Source: Boletus sp. NGJ
Lineage: Eukaryota > Basidiomycota > Agaricomycetes > Boletales > Boletaceae
NCBI GenBank assembly: GCA_019096195.1
Contig: JAGTXK010000089.1
Span: 1 to 30,514 of the forward strand
Direction: 5' to 3'
Length of the DNA: 30,514 nucleotides
A program made the position numbers and the translations under genes. The notes beneath the pieces were generated by a model, which made no database searches, was not told the DNA's origin, and was given only the letters and a program-made list of their open reading frames with translations. Below, one piece after another: positions 21,100 through 30,514 of the stretch. Positions within the stretch are counted from its first letter, which is position 1, and the number at the start of each line of letters is the position of its first letter.

Positions 21100-22380
21100 T
21101 TGAGTGCAATCTTTGTTGGAGTTTTTTCTTTTCTTCTAAGAATGTTGGGCAGTTGCAGACCCACCTTTTGTATGGCAGCTTGTGCAGTATTGGTCTTCAG
21201 TAGTGGTGACCAGGCAGTTCTGTGTGGTGTGGTTAGGTTTTGTCTTTCCACATGTACCACATTTCTCTACTTGAGGGCAGTCTTTGACAAAGTGAAATGG
21301 TTTTGAGTAGGTGTGGCAGTTGTAGCATTGTGATGGGTTGGGTTGTGCTTTGCTAAGTGTGACTTGTTTACCTTCAATGATGAGCCCATGTTGGATGGCT
21401 TGATTCAGGTCTACATTGTTGCTGATGTGGATTGCTGCAAAAGCAACTTTTTGATTAGGTTTGCAGCAGTTTGTGGGTTTAATCCATTCTATGCCTGTGA
21501 TTGAGTGCTTGTTTAGGTTGGATTTCTTCTTGATTTCTCTGATGGAGAGGTGGTCAGAAGGTTGAAGGTTACTGGTATGAACTCTGCTATCAGTTTCTCT
21601 GATCCTTCTACTATGTGTGAGTTGATGTTGAATTTTAATATAAACTCTTGTGTGTTGTTGAATATTTTAAGCCACAGCACACCTACTGCAGTGCTCATCT
21701 TATATTTAATGGTGTTCTTGTGGACCCATCTGGCACTGATGAATTTAGTATTGTGGGGGTGGTTTATGCACTTGTTGAGGGCCAGATTGGCTTTTGTGAC
21801 TAGCATGCATTTGTCGAGTTCTTGGATGTGTTCTGACTGGGCTTTGATCATGATTTGACTGGTCTTGGCTTTGTTCTTTGTTATGATTTCCACGTGGTGG
21901 GTTGGAATCTGGGCTTGGAGTGCTGATGCATATGTTGGTCATACTTCTGCATTGATTGTTTTCTTCATGTTGGCATTGTTGCTGAGTATTTGTGACATTT
22001 CTTTGATCTTGTCTGTGGTTTCTGCTAGTGCACTGACTTTGTCTTCTTGGTGGGCCATCCATTTGTCTATTAGAATTATTTATTGCATAGTTTCTCTTTG
22101 GTGGTCATTGCTCAGTTTGGGTGGGTTGGGAATCTGTTTGGAAGTGATCATCAGCAATGTTTTGTAGGAGAAAGATGATTGCTTTGAGAATGTCACCATG
22201 AATAACTGTAATCCCTGATTCAGGTATATCCATCTCTTTGATTGTGTTTATAAGTTGTTGGATGGTAGGGTTGCTATTGTTCTTGATCTCCTTTTCATTT
22301 ATTTTTAGAATGAGGATGTCATCTTTTGTTATTTTTGGATCTGGTGCTGAGTTGCATTCTCTTGTGATGTCATCTGCCAT
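21100..22380 (-). pseudogene. LINE ORF1 (gag-like nucleic-acid-binding protein)
   Basis: ORF1 coats LINE RNA. From ATG 22380 (MADDITRECN) there is a helical N-terminal part, after a shift a probable coiled coil (DKIKEMSQILSNNANMKK), then the central fold (FILKFNINSHIVEGSEKLIAEFIPVTF, about 21550-21660) and KFISARWVHK. The C-terminal zinc knuckles lie at about 21190-21340: CYNCHTYSKPFHFVKDC, then CGTCGKT...HTTQNC after a frameshift, and CTSCHTKG. At least three frameshifts and several stops show it is broken. Confidence 0.72.
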
Positions 22381-22450
22381 TTTGTTTTGCAGGATGTATT
22401 TTGTTTTGCTTTCTGTCTTAGATTGGAATGGTGTGGGTGCCCTTAATGGT

Positions 22451-24844
22451 CAAAATGTAGAAGCCACAGGGGGCATATTAGTAATATGTTCATTTTAGTG
22501 ACAGATAAGGGCAGAGTTCTCAGCAGCAAAGTATGGTCCTGTTTGGGTGAAGATGAGAAATATTTATTAGTGGCAAAATATAGAGGAGGATGGTAAAAGA
22601 TGGGTGTTAGAGGCTTTTGATGGATATTTTGGTGCTGGGGTGGGTGTATATTGTGTTTGTAGTGGTGTTCTTGTTGGGGTCCTTGAGGTGCCACCATGGG
22701 ATTGTAGTGGTACAGGTTCAAGGAGCTCCCTCAGGTAAATTACAATCATGCTCCTCTTTAATCCAATGATAAACACCCCATATGAAATAATGCATAGCAG
22801 AGCTAACATACCACAAGAATGAATTGTCTTGCAGTGAGTTATTGAAGCCAGATAGAGTTGTAGCACAGCTGTGAAGTGACGACCAATTGCGTGACTGACT
22901 GTATGCAGAATAGTGGGCAAAAAGCTTTGAGCTCTGCTGCAAGCCACAACCTAGATGATTTAGATTACAAGTGAAAGTGGAAAACTTCAACAGCTCATCT
23001 CTTTTTCAGTAGTGGAAAGTAAAGCTGCTGTGGGACCCTGGGGCACACAGACAGGTATATTGGTGTGGTTCAGCACTGATCATATTGCACCCTCGACACA
23101 AAGGTCAATCTCATTGGAGAGGGCTGTATCATGCTTCTCAAGTTCATCTTCTAATGTATCAGCAGCACAAACAATTCTTTGGATTGTTTTGCAAAGTTCA
23201 CTTGATGAGCAGATTTCAGAATGAGGGTGAGGAGTGGTGGGGGAAGACATTTGGATGCCCACTAGTGGCAGCAAGAGGACAGGCATAGTAGGGGGAGACA
23301 TCAAGACATCTACTAGTGGTGGAGAGACATGTGGTGGTGTGAATGGTAGAGCATTGCTGATGAGTGACAGGCCCACTTCAGGGTAACATCACTAGGACTA
23401 AGACAATAGCTGATGGAATCATGCAGTTGGCTATTGTGTGAACTGGGGTAGAAATGATAAGGCAGATAGCATGCTGGGTACACCTCAGGAGAAGACTTAG
23501 CTAGTTTCATGGTCACAGTATGTATAACAATGTCTGGGTTTTATACCACTGCAGTTCACAACATTAGTCACCATTTGCATGAAAAAAGGCTCATTGAAGA
23601 ACAAAAAGCATACACCAATGCCATACCGAGCCTATATCCAAGGGCAGAGAGATCCCACATGTTCCTGAGCAGATAGTGACCTACAGGTAAGCTCTTGAAC
23701 CCATTTAAGATAGAAAACTATGGAAAACAAGAGGTGGGACATATTTGAACAACAACCCAATGATGATGATGACAATACCAATTGGTAGACATGGTAGTAC
23801 TGAAAATGTAAACTACATCCCCTAACAACCTTAAACTTTCATTACAGGGAGTGATAACAGAAAACATAAAGTTCATACTGGAAAGACAATGAGTATACAA
23901 TAATGAGTATAATAAGTTCATTGATCATATACATTGCAACATTTGTAATCTTGCTGCATTTGCAATTTGGAAGGGAACTTGTGAGTCTTGCTGCCTATCA
24001 CTATATCTACAGATTACATTGTAAAGTGGAGTACATGGTAGTTGTGAATGAAGAAGAAAAAGTCTTACCTAACACAATGGTCAGACCATTATTGTGAATC
24101 AAACTCAGTCTGGGCAATGTCGGTGCAGTGCAGTCATGTGAGGTGTAACTCAGTTCACTTTATAAATCCAGCGATTTCTCATGACTGCTCTTTTCTACAC
24201 TTTCCTATCATTGCCCACATTGTAAAGTATCCTCTCAAATTGAGTATAAAGTAGTATCCTAATTGTTAATCACAAAAGTATCTACCTTTTTGTTGTATAT
24301 GTACTCCTCTTTACATTGTTGCCTACGTTACTTCATCTACCCTTTTATGTCTGAAAAATAAGTAGTATCTTAATGGATAGATCATGCAAGCTAATTAGTC
24401 TAATAGTACAAAGATCTCACCTTTCCACATCATTTCAATGTACAGTATCCTATCAAATCATACTCTTTTGTTAGGAGATCTCAACATATGTTTTCTAAGC
24501 TATTGTTGCTTCCAACAATAAACTATACAAGGGCTCTACATTTATAGTTGGCAGCTGTCCCAGTACACACATTCCCAGCAACATGTTTTCTCTTGGAGCA
24601 TGTATCAAAACTTACAAATTCAATTTCAGTCTCTCTGGTTATAAGGATGCCATACTACTGTATGCATGACCATGTCAGGCAATGGCAATCTACTTGCAAG
24701 TGGAGGTGATTAAATGATAATCCCCAATATTTGTAAACATACCACTGTTGATTGCTATCTTCAGGAATAGATGGATTGCAGGTGTGGTGCCTACCAAGCT
24801 GAGTGAAGAAACCAAGCCAAACATAAAACCCTAGGAATCCTATA
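22451..24844. other. Region without a recognised gene
   Basis: Only short open stretches occur. The most coding-like is at 23080-23376 on the minus strand (described separately). Its left part may hold the LINE 5' untranslated region. The right part, upstream of the WD40-type remnant, is A/T-rich and could contain its promoter or unrecognised first exons. No repeats, tRNA or transposon ends were seen. Confidence 0.4.
23080..23376 (-). other. Unrecognised coding-like fragment
   Basis: A 98-codon minus-strand frame has a Pro/Ser-rich half, then a charged helical half (SSSELCKTIQRIVCAADT, then LEDELEKHDTALSNEIDL) with heptad-like spacing. It could be an exon of a host gene or of a transposon. 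No family is recognised, and neighbouring frames are short. Confidence 0.25.
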
Positions 24845-25911
24845 ATATACATTTATTGGCTGACTCACAAAGACAATGTCCAGGAAACCCTTTGTCAGGG
24901 ACTGGCTTGGGGTACATTTTCATATGGAGGCAGTGTACCAATGCCATGTTAGAGTTTGACAAACTGTGGTCAAGGAGAATTGGTAATGGCAAGGAAATCA
25001 TGTTTCTCACATATAAGACTTTCAAGGGCAATCTCTGTCTTATAACATCAATGTGCAGCAAATGGGTTCAACTCTGGACTATGGATTCCAAGTACCATTT
25101 ATCAAATATCTTCAGTGTTGAGCTAGCAACTACCATACCACAGGCTTCTTGTTTCCTTGGTGGTGACATTATGGAATTTGAGATGTATGATGGAGAAATG
25201 TAAATTGATGGCACCTATGTATGAGGTATTGTCTGATCAACAATCTCATTCTTCTAGTCACACCCTTTGGAGCAAAGATGACACCTTGATAGGGATGTAA
25301 TCTACTGTACTGGATGAATGATGTATATATCATAAACTTACTCTTTTCTATCATGATTAATTATTTCACAGTGGGGGGATTGAGGTAGATTCCACTTGTA
25401 ACTATTTTGTCATTGATAATGTGATGACAGGTTATAGTCTACATTGGTTGGATAATGCAGCATGCATCCAAATGTACAACACAAAACCCATGAAAATATT
25501 TCCTAAACAAATTCCAGTCAAAGAATCATTGGTGGGGGAGAAGATGGCAAAGCCTATGTTTTCCACAAGGAGAGCAGCACTCTACTCCAGGTGTTGCAGC
25601 ATTCCACTATAGAACATGCTCAAACAATAGTGGTAAGCTTTAGCCATGTACATTGCTCTTTTCTGATGAAGTCAAAGGCTTTTGAAGAGAATACATACTA
25701 TTGGATTGCAACTGCAACCTCTAGCCCCAAGAATAATCCTAAAATCAGTGTCTGGAAGAAGCCTATTCCATCAGTCAAACAACTTTTCAAACCATGTACT
25801 TTGTTGACCACTATTGCAACAGCCACACAAATTTTGGTGCATGTGTTGGTGTTGAGTATGATTGCAGTACTTATCTCACAAACTATAGTGAGTGTACTTC
25901 TGGTTCATTGA
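24845..25911 (+). pseudogene. WD40-repeat-like protein, C-terminal part, with introns
   Basis: It resembles the last blades of an expanded WD40-type family of ectomycorrhizal Agaricomycetes. Exon 1 reads WLTHKDNVQETLC, then (one frameshift near 24893) GTGLGYIFIWRQ, SKWVQLWTMDSKYHLSNIFS and LATTIPQASCFLGGD. A GTAAAT...CACAG intron (25200-25371) joins in frame to HSGGIEVDSTCNYF-like sequence, HWLDNAACIQMYNTK and, after a one-base indel near 25538, GEDGKAYVFHKESSTLLQVLQ. Another donor (GTAAGC) is at 25633. The last part has WIATATSSPKNNPKISVW and ends in a hydrophobic stretch (ILVHVLVLSMIAVLISQTIV) and TGA 25909, suggesting a C-terminal membrane anchor. The N-terminal half is missing or unrecognised. 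Family identity is from motif memory. Confidence 0.6.
25200..25371 (+). other. Predicted intron of the WD40-like remnant
   Basis: It starts GTAAAT and ends TTTCACAG. Removing it joins ...GAA AT with T GGG GGG in phase and places the two WD40-like parts in one frame. The length of 172 bases is long for a basidiomycete intron but possible. Confidence 0.5.
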
Positions 25912-27545
25912 TGACAACTAAGCATATACATATTAATTAGTGGGGCTTGACATTATCAATAAGCAACATACAGTATTTATAGTACAATACTCCATGATGG
26001 GGAGATCTAGAGAAGGAGATCCAAATCGCCAGCCATAACATACAATTGTATAGGGAAGAAGTGCAGCAATATGGCAAGTGAGGTGTAAAGTTCATACTTT
26101 GTAGCTCAATGATATGCATATCTGAAATGACATTATGAATATAACTTCTCAACTTATAGGTTAATAGTGAGTCCATGTACATTATTATGAGGAGAAAGAA
26201 ATGGAAATGGCTAGACAGATATCTGCTGCACCCAATACAACCTTGCTTCTCCTTTCTTATCCACCTCAGCACTTTGCAAAAGGTACCTTTCAAGTCCCCT
26301 TGCAAAACCAGCACATATTGATCCTTGGATGTAGGACTGGCAGAGTCCAGTAGATATGTAGGCACATGGTGGTCCTCTAGCTTTGCACCTGCATGGTAAC
26401 TGGAAATGGAAAAACACACAGAACCAAGAGGTGCTGGCTTGTCTTTGTTGGCAAAGCCATTTGCATGATTTGTTTACTGCAGTTACCCCCATGGTACATA
26501 GCACTAACATTGAAACAGCACACATTGTGAGAAATCATAGAATGAGTCATTGAATAGCCACCCAACACAACCTACACAATCAATTAGGCATAAAGTAAAT
26601 AATACATCACAATGCATCACCTTTGTCAATCAATGTTTTAGCATGTGCTGAACAGTCCTCCACAGTGATGCTCCAAGCAGAATCTTGTGCAAAATCTTCA
26701 TTGGGGTTAGGAGTTAGTGGAGGGGTTGCAGCACGAGGCACCAGATCTTCACATCTGTAAGACCTTGCTACAACCCTTTGAAATTCCTCCAATAGTGGGC
26801 CTTGCAAATGAGCACCATTTAAGAGAAGACCACATCTATTTTTGATTAAAAATGAAGCTGATGGAGTAGTAGAAATACAACCTACTTGATAGCCAAGTAT
26901 TTATTCTTCACCTTGAAGCTGTAATAATTAGGTAGCAATACTACACTCCTGGTGCAACTATAGGAGTGCAGAGTTACTCAGAAGCCTCTTTTCTCTTTGT
27001 GTATTATCCATATAGTATGACCAATGACATGTGGGAATGGCAATGAAAACTGGGTGAATCTAATGCACAGTGGGGTGAGAATGACCACCCATGTAACAAT
27101 CAGTAGATTCTTGTGAAAAGAGTAAACTAGAGCTTACTATATAAGTGTTCACTTCAGAGATGAGCCATACCTCTGCTTTTTGGACATCCACATCTTTTTG
27201 CCAATGAGATCATGATGTGTTCCCTGTATGACCTGCAACATATTGCCAATGCTAACATCATAACTCCTATCCTTCATATAGAAGACCCTCTGGCTTAGAG
27301 ATCTTCACCTCATCCTCACATAGAAGGACAAGTTTAGCCTCATTTTCTGTTTTCACCTTGTGCTGGTGCTGAGAAACAAGTGCAGGTATGTTTATAAACA
27401 CTCACATCCACCTATCTCCTTTGAAGTTCTCTAACGTCCTTTGCCACCCTTGGTATTTTCCATGGATGATATCAACCAGATCATCCTACATCCACTTATT
27501 GAAGGCAGGGGAGGGAGGGAGCACTTGCGCAATGTCAAGATATGG

Positions 27546-27662
27546 CTGAGCAGATGTAGCAGATGTCACATGTTGAGGTAAATAGGACTTCAAAAATGTG
27601 ATGGGAATCACAATCTATATCAAAAACAAGCATTTCTTCGAATAGAGGACACAAAGACTCAC
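27546..27662 (-). other. Predicted intron of the Spt5-like gene
   Basis: On the minus strand GTGAGT follows ...GAACTCAACAACACA and CTCAG precedes CCATATCTTG. The splice keeps phase 0 (VELNNT joined to PYLDIAQVLP) and brings two KOW-type regions into one frame. The length is 117 bases. Confidence 0.55.
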
Positions 27663-27999
27663 TGTGTTGTTGAGTTCAACCAAGACAGTTGCATCACATT
27701 CACTGGGACTGAGTACATATCTAGTGGATCCGTGATGAACACCAGCAATCACCCAGATATTGTCACCAGTTCTGAATATACGACAAACATCTGCAAGCAG
27801 CAATGTGCATCCAGGTAAACTCAAGTTGCAGGGCAATATAGCAATAGTGAACTTTTCAAATTCAATGAAGACCATGGTTGTTCTCAACCCCATAAGAGGA
27901 CCATTGATTGGGTGCATAAGATTGCTGGTATGTCTGTTGGATCAGCAATAAATCAACTTGAGCAGTGGCATGAAGTGCAATATGATCTGGATAGGATGT

Positions 28000-28460
28000 G
28001 TCAACAATTTCCAATGAAGATGAAATGATAACTATTTATCTTGTCACTACCCTTCCCTACACTTTCACACTACCTATAGATGATACTCTCATCTACTACC
28101 AATCAAACTCCATCCCTGCTACACCATGCATACACCTAGAGTAATCTCTCACTGTAGACTTCCCACTACGATACTCCAACACTCATATAAAACACCCATA
28201 TATGTATCCTCATTGTATCCCTTACCATACAATATACCATGCTACTGATAACACCCACATATACTTTCACTAGCCATATCTCTATCATATCCACCACATC
28301 AATATGATATCCAAGTAGCCTCAACAGCTAAACCCAGCGTTCACCACCACAAGTCCATCACAGACTATAAACTGTATACAGGCCCACATGCCTATAAACT
28401 ACACCAAGGCCTGTGGACAATACCTGATGCAGCACTTGGTATCCACACAAGGTTACTAAT
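28000..28460. other. C/A-rich low-complexity stretch inside the Spt5-like gene
   Basis: The plus strand is rich in C, A and T with many short cactac, catatc and ctatac motifs and very little G-run structure. No coding signal is readable in either strand. It separates recognisable parts of the Spt5-like gene, so it may be a long decayed intron or a small inserted element. Confidence 0.35.
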
Positions 28461-28500
28461 CAAGAGCAACCTCTAGATTATTCCACCAATTGGACTTGCC

Positions 28501-28692
28501 TCACAGCAACCTTTTTTTCAATACCCCAATCACTGGTTCATGCTGCAGATCACTGACACCATCCCACAATGCTGTCACAAGGTTATTTATTAGATTCATC
28601 ATAGATACCTTAGACAAGATCTGAATCATTTCCTGATGCGATCTCATCTTAATATCCAATCTCATGATCAACCCATGCAATGCCTCTTGCAT
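28501..28692 (-). other. Unrecognised coding-like fragment
   Basis: A 63-codon frame on the minus strand has a helical character (LHGLIMRLDIKMRSHQEM, then NLINNLVTALWDGVSDL). It lies between the two recognisable parts of the Spt5-like gene and might be a decayed exon or part of an insert. No family is recognised. Confidence 0.2.
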
Positions 28693-30009
28693 TTCTCCTT
28701 CATTTCATCTCTTCACTCTAATCTATTATACTTTTGATATATCACAATGTAGCCATGTCTTATCACACTCTGAACTACCATTTCACTTACATGCACATAA
28801 CATACACATCTCATTCCATCGTATGTCTCTTTTGCCATTGGACTAACTCTTTTCTCATTCCTGTGATGTCATATTCCATACCTACGATGTCATAGCATAG
28901 CATGGTCTGTGCACCACTAATGGTAGTATATAAAGTAGCCAATAGCATACCATGTATTCCTTAGTCTTGATATTGCCTTTCTCTCTCTTGCATATTGTCT
29001 TTAAGGCAATGCTTGAGATATCAGATTTAGGCTTTGTTTTTTTGTTCATTGCACATCCTTTCAGAAGAGTGGCAAAGAGAACAGTGAAGAAGCCCATGAA
29101 AGTAAAATTTCCCATGACATTTTATGATCCCTAAGCTGCCTTCTATAGGAACAACTGTAAATGCTTTTGCATGGTCTTGGCTTTGTCAGAGAGCTTCCAT
29201 TGATGAAGGTGAGGTTCCAGGTTTTCAATGATGTTGTTGTATGGACATCAATGAGGTACTACAAGAACATTGCAATGATCAGCATCAGCAGCATGAACAT
29301 ACCTGATATCATCCTTGTAAAGCCCTCACAAGATTCACATCCAAGCTTCTGGGCAAACAGATTCATTAGATGGTTGTAAAAAGACCCAATCATTCTTGGA
29401 TGGAAGAACAATACTCCAGATGATAGTCTTGTGTGATGGTAGGCAACAGGAATAAATGTGTTGGGAACTAAGGGCTTCAACATATACCCTGTGTGGAATT
29501 ATTGGAACTCACCAACACCATAGACCATGGTCCTCCAAAATAGTATGACAGAATTTCATTATGTTTACTGGGGCAAGGGAAGCATAATAAGTGAGAAATC
29601 TGATAATAAAATAAGCCACTCACTGGTGCTGAAATCAACGACAAATATTCTTCCATTGATTGGGCCTGGATTAAGTATGGGCAAAAGATCCACATCTGAC
29701 TGTTTTTGCAAGGGCAGCAGCAAGGGCCACTCATACTGATTGATAACTTGCTCAATTTGTCAAGCATACAACACCCATCCAGCCAGAAGAATGGGCCCAG
29801 CCAAAACTTGTTGAACACTTTCAGACTTGTCAAACTTGTCCTCCTCCTCTTCATTCCCTTCTGACATAGCAACATCTAGAAAAATGGATGCTATTTGACA
29901 ACACTTTGTTCCTGTCCAATGGTGTTTTGATGGTTGATGTGACTCAGCTTCAGTGCTGTGGGTATGGACCAAGTAAGGAGCAGAGACAGGAGCAAGCGAT
30001 GAAACTGCG

Positions 30010-30514
30010 CGAGGCTACAATTGAAACTCCTAGGGATAACATAATGTCTTTGACAACTTGAATGGCTGGAGGCTTCTGTGGTGCCACTGAATCATTGCCT
30101 GTGAGTATATTGACATCTTCAGTGTCCATTGAGAAGGTGTCAAAAATGGCATTGAAGGTTTTGTACCATTTTTCTAAACAAACTCCTCACTGAATGTCTT
30201 CTCCATGGTTGACATGAGGGCAGGGAATTCAAAGACATCTAAGGCCCAATCCAATACCACCCTCCAAGTAGAAGGATTCCATCGAAGGGATGGCAAACTA
30301 TCTAAATGATTCATCAGTTCCACTCCAGAAATATATATTGCTCTGGACTATCTTGTAGTGGTAAGGTAGCATTTGAAGCCACAGAAGAAGTACCCGCTGC
30401 ATCAGGGGGTGGCAGTAGAATGTCCACAGATACACCTACATTTCCTTCAATGCCATGGAAAGGGAGATACTGACACTATGCACCCTAAGAGTAGCATTGG
30501 TGTACATGAACAGC
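30010..30514 (-). other. Unrecognised coding-like fragment upstream of the Spt5-like gene
   Basis: On the minus strand a frame reads LDSLPSLRWNPSTWRVVLDW, then ALDVFEFPALMSTMEKTFSEEFV, then a TAG; in another frame KWYKTFNAIFDTF continues with ILTGNDSVAPQKPPAIQVVKD. The amino-acid use is protein-like and the two pieces look like one gene broken by a frameshift near 30170. It runs off the window. No family is recognised. Confidence 0.3.

Larger units (their letters stand above)
19873..22450 (-). mobile_element. 5' half of a LINE (Agaricomycete non-LTR retrotransposon)
   Basis: The minus strand carries ORF1 with retroviral-type zinc knuckles followed by the apurinic-type endonuclease of ORF2. 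The RT domain and 3' end are missing. LINEs are usually 5'-truncated by incomplete reverse transcription, so losing the 3' half points to a later deletion or to insertion of element A into the LINE. No flanking duplication is visible. The 5' edge near 22450 is approximate. Confidence 0.8.
26231..29925 (-). pseudogene. Spt5-like protein with KOW motifs, decayed, intron-bearing
   Basis: Pieces on the minus strand follow the order of Spt5 (transcription elongation factor) relatives. First an acidic N-terminal patch, FLDVAMSEGNEEEEDKF (about 29833-29885); then NGN-like pieces (PLLLPLQKQ, YVEALSS). Next a KOW-like stretch with two TGA codons in Arg-like places (IL-stop-GLYKDDIRYVHAAD, 29230-29340) and CNVLVVPH. 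A second KOW follows, FRTGDNIWVIAGVHHGSTRYV (about 27700-27780), then DDLVDIIHGKYQGWQ (about 27440-27480) and MLQVIQGTHHDLIGKK (about 27190-27240). The tail has ATPPLTPNPNEDFAQDSAW (about 26680-26735) and DQYVLVLQGDLKGTFCKV (about 26270-26330). Many basidiomycetes carry such Spt5-like copies besides the true Spt5. A stretch at 28000-29000 fits poorly and may be an insertion. Stops and frameshifts make it a pseudogene. Confidence 0.6.

Noticed and set aside
21550-22167. Plus-strand ORFs with hydrophobic products at 21550-21858 and 21865-22167
   Set aside because: They are antisense to LINE ORF1; hydrophobicity arises from reading a polar, Asn/Gln-rich coding strand backwards.
29491-29623. An intron GTGAGT...CACAG in the NGN-like part of the Spt5-like gene
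   Set aside because: Good splice signals, but joining does not keep the frame of the following YVEAL piece without an extra indel, and a shorter 56-base alternative (29568-29623) also exists.
1-30514. tRNA, rRNA or CRISPR array
   Set aside because: No cloverleaf-like box A/box B pair, rRNA core sequence or regularly spaced repeats could be seen by eye.

Overview
The window looks like repeat-rich nuclear DNA of a basidiomycete fungus, most likely an agaricomycete with a repeat-swollen genome such as an ectomycorrhizal species. The reasons are a marY1-type chromodomain Ty3/gypsy element (marY1 is known from Tricholoma matsutake), a second gypsy family typical of Agaricomycetes, a LINE of the kind whose endonuclease ORF begins near a WQQNLNKS-like motif, and two intron-bearing gene remnants of families common in such fungi (an Spt5-like KOW protein and a WD40-type protein). 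No bacterial-style operon, rRNA, tRNA or CRISPR array was seen. Family assignments rest on motif recognition, without database searches.

Layout. (1) About 1-19872, plus strand: an old, decayed Ty3/gypsy element, called element A here. It runs LTR/leader (1-1444), gag start (1445-1894), rest of gag, protease and an unrecognised C-terminal domain (11112-15298), a 2.25 kb gap without a gene, then RT, RNase H and the integrase zinc finger (17553-19871). (2) 1895-11111, minus strand: a complete but mutated chromovirus, element B, inserted in the gag of A. It has LTRs at both ends, PBS and PPT, gag, pol with all the standard domains plus a chromodomain, and a third ORF with three zinc knuckles. (3) 2456-3412, plus strand: a Tc1-type DNA transposon remnant inside the 3' LTR of B. 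Insertion order is therefore A, then B, then the Tc1 element. (4) 19873-about 22450, minus strand: the 5' half of a LINE, cut off inside its endonuclease domain. (5) 22451-24844: no recognised gene. (6) 24845-25911, plus: a WD40-type gene remnant ending in a hydrophobic segment. (7) 26231-about 29925, minus: a decayed Spt5-like KOW gene, convergent with the WD40 gene. (8) 30010-30514, minus: an unrecognised coding-like fragment.

The genes do not form a working pathway; this is a graveyard of nested transposons beside two broken host-type genes. The strongest general signal is the way they broke. In element A nearly all in-frame stops are TGA, many at positions where the family has arginine, as expected if CGA codons became TGA by C-to-T change at CpG. 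The same signature appears in element B, the LINE endonuclease and the Spt5-like gene, and CpG-type transitions are also common between the two LTRs of B. This fits cytosine methylation and deamination of silenced DNA. The most novel item is the third ORF of element B, which encodes three consecutive zinc knuckles, begins directly after the chromodomain and reads through the polypurine tract into the LTR.
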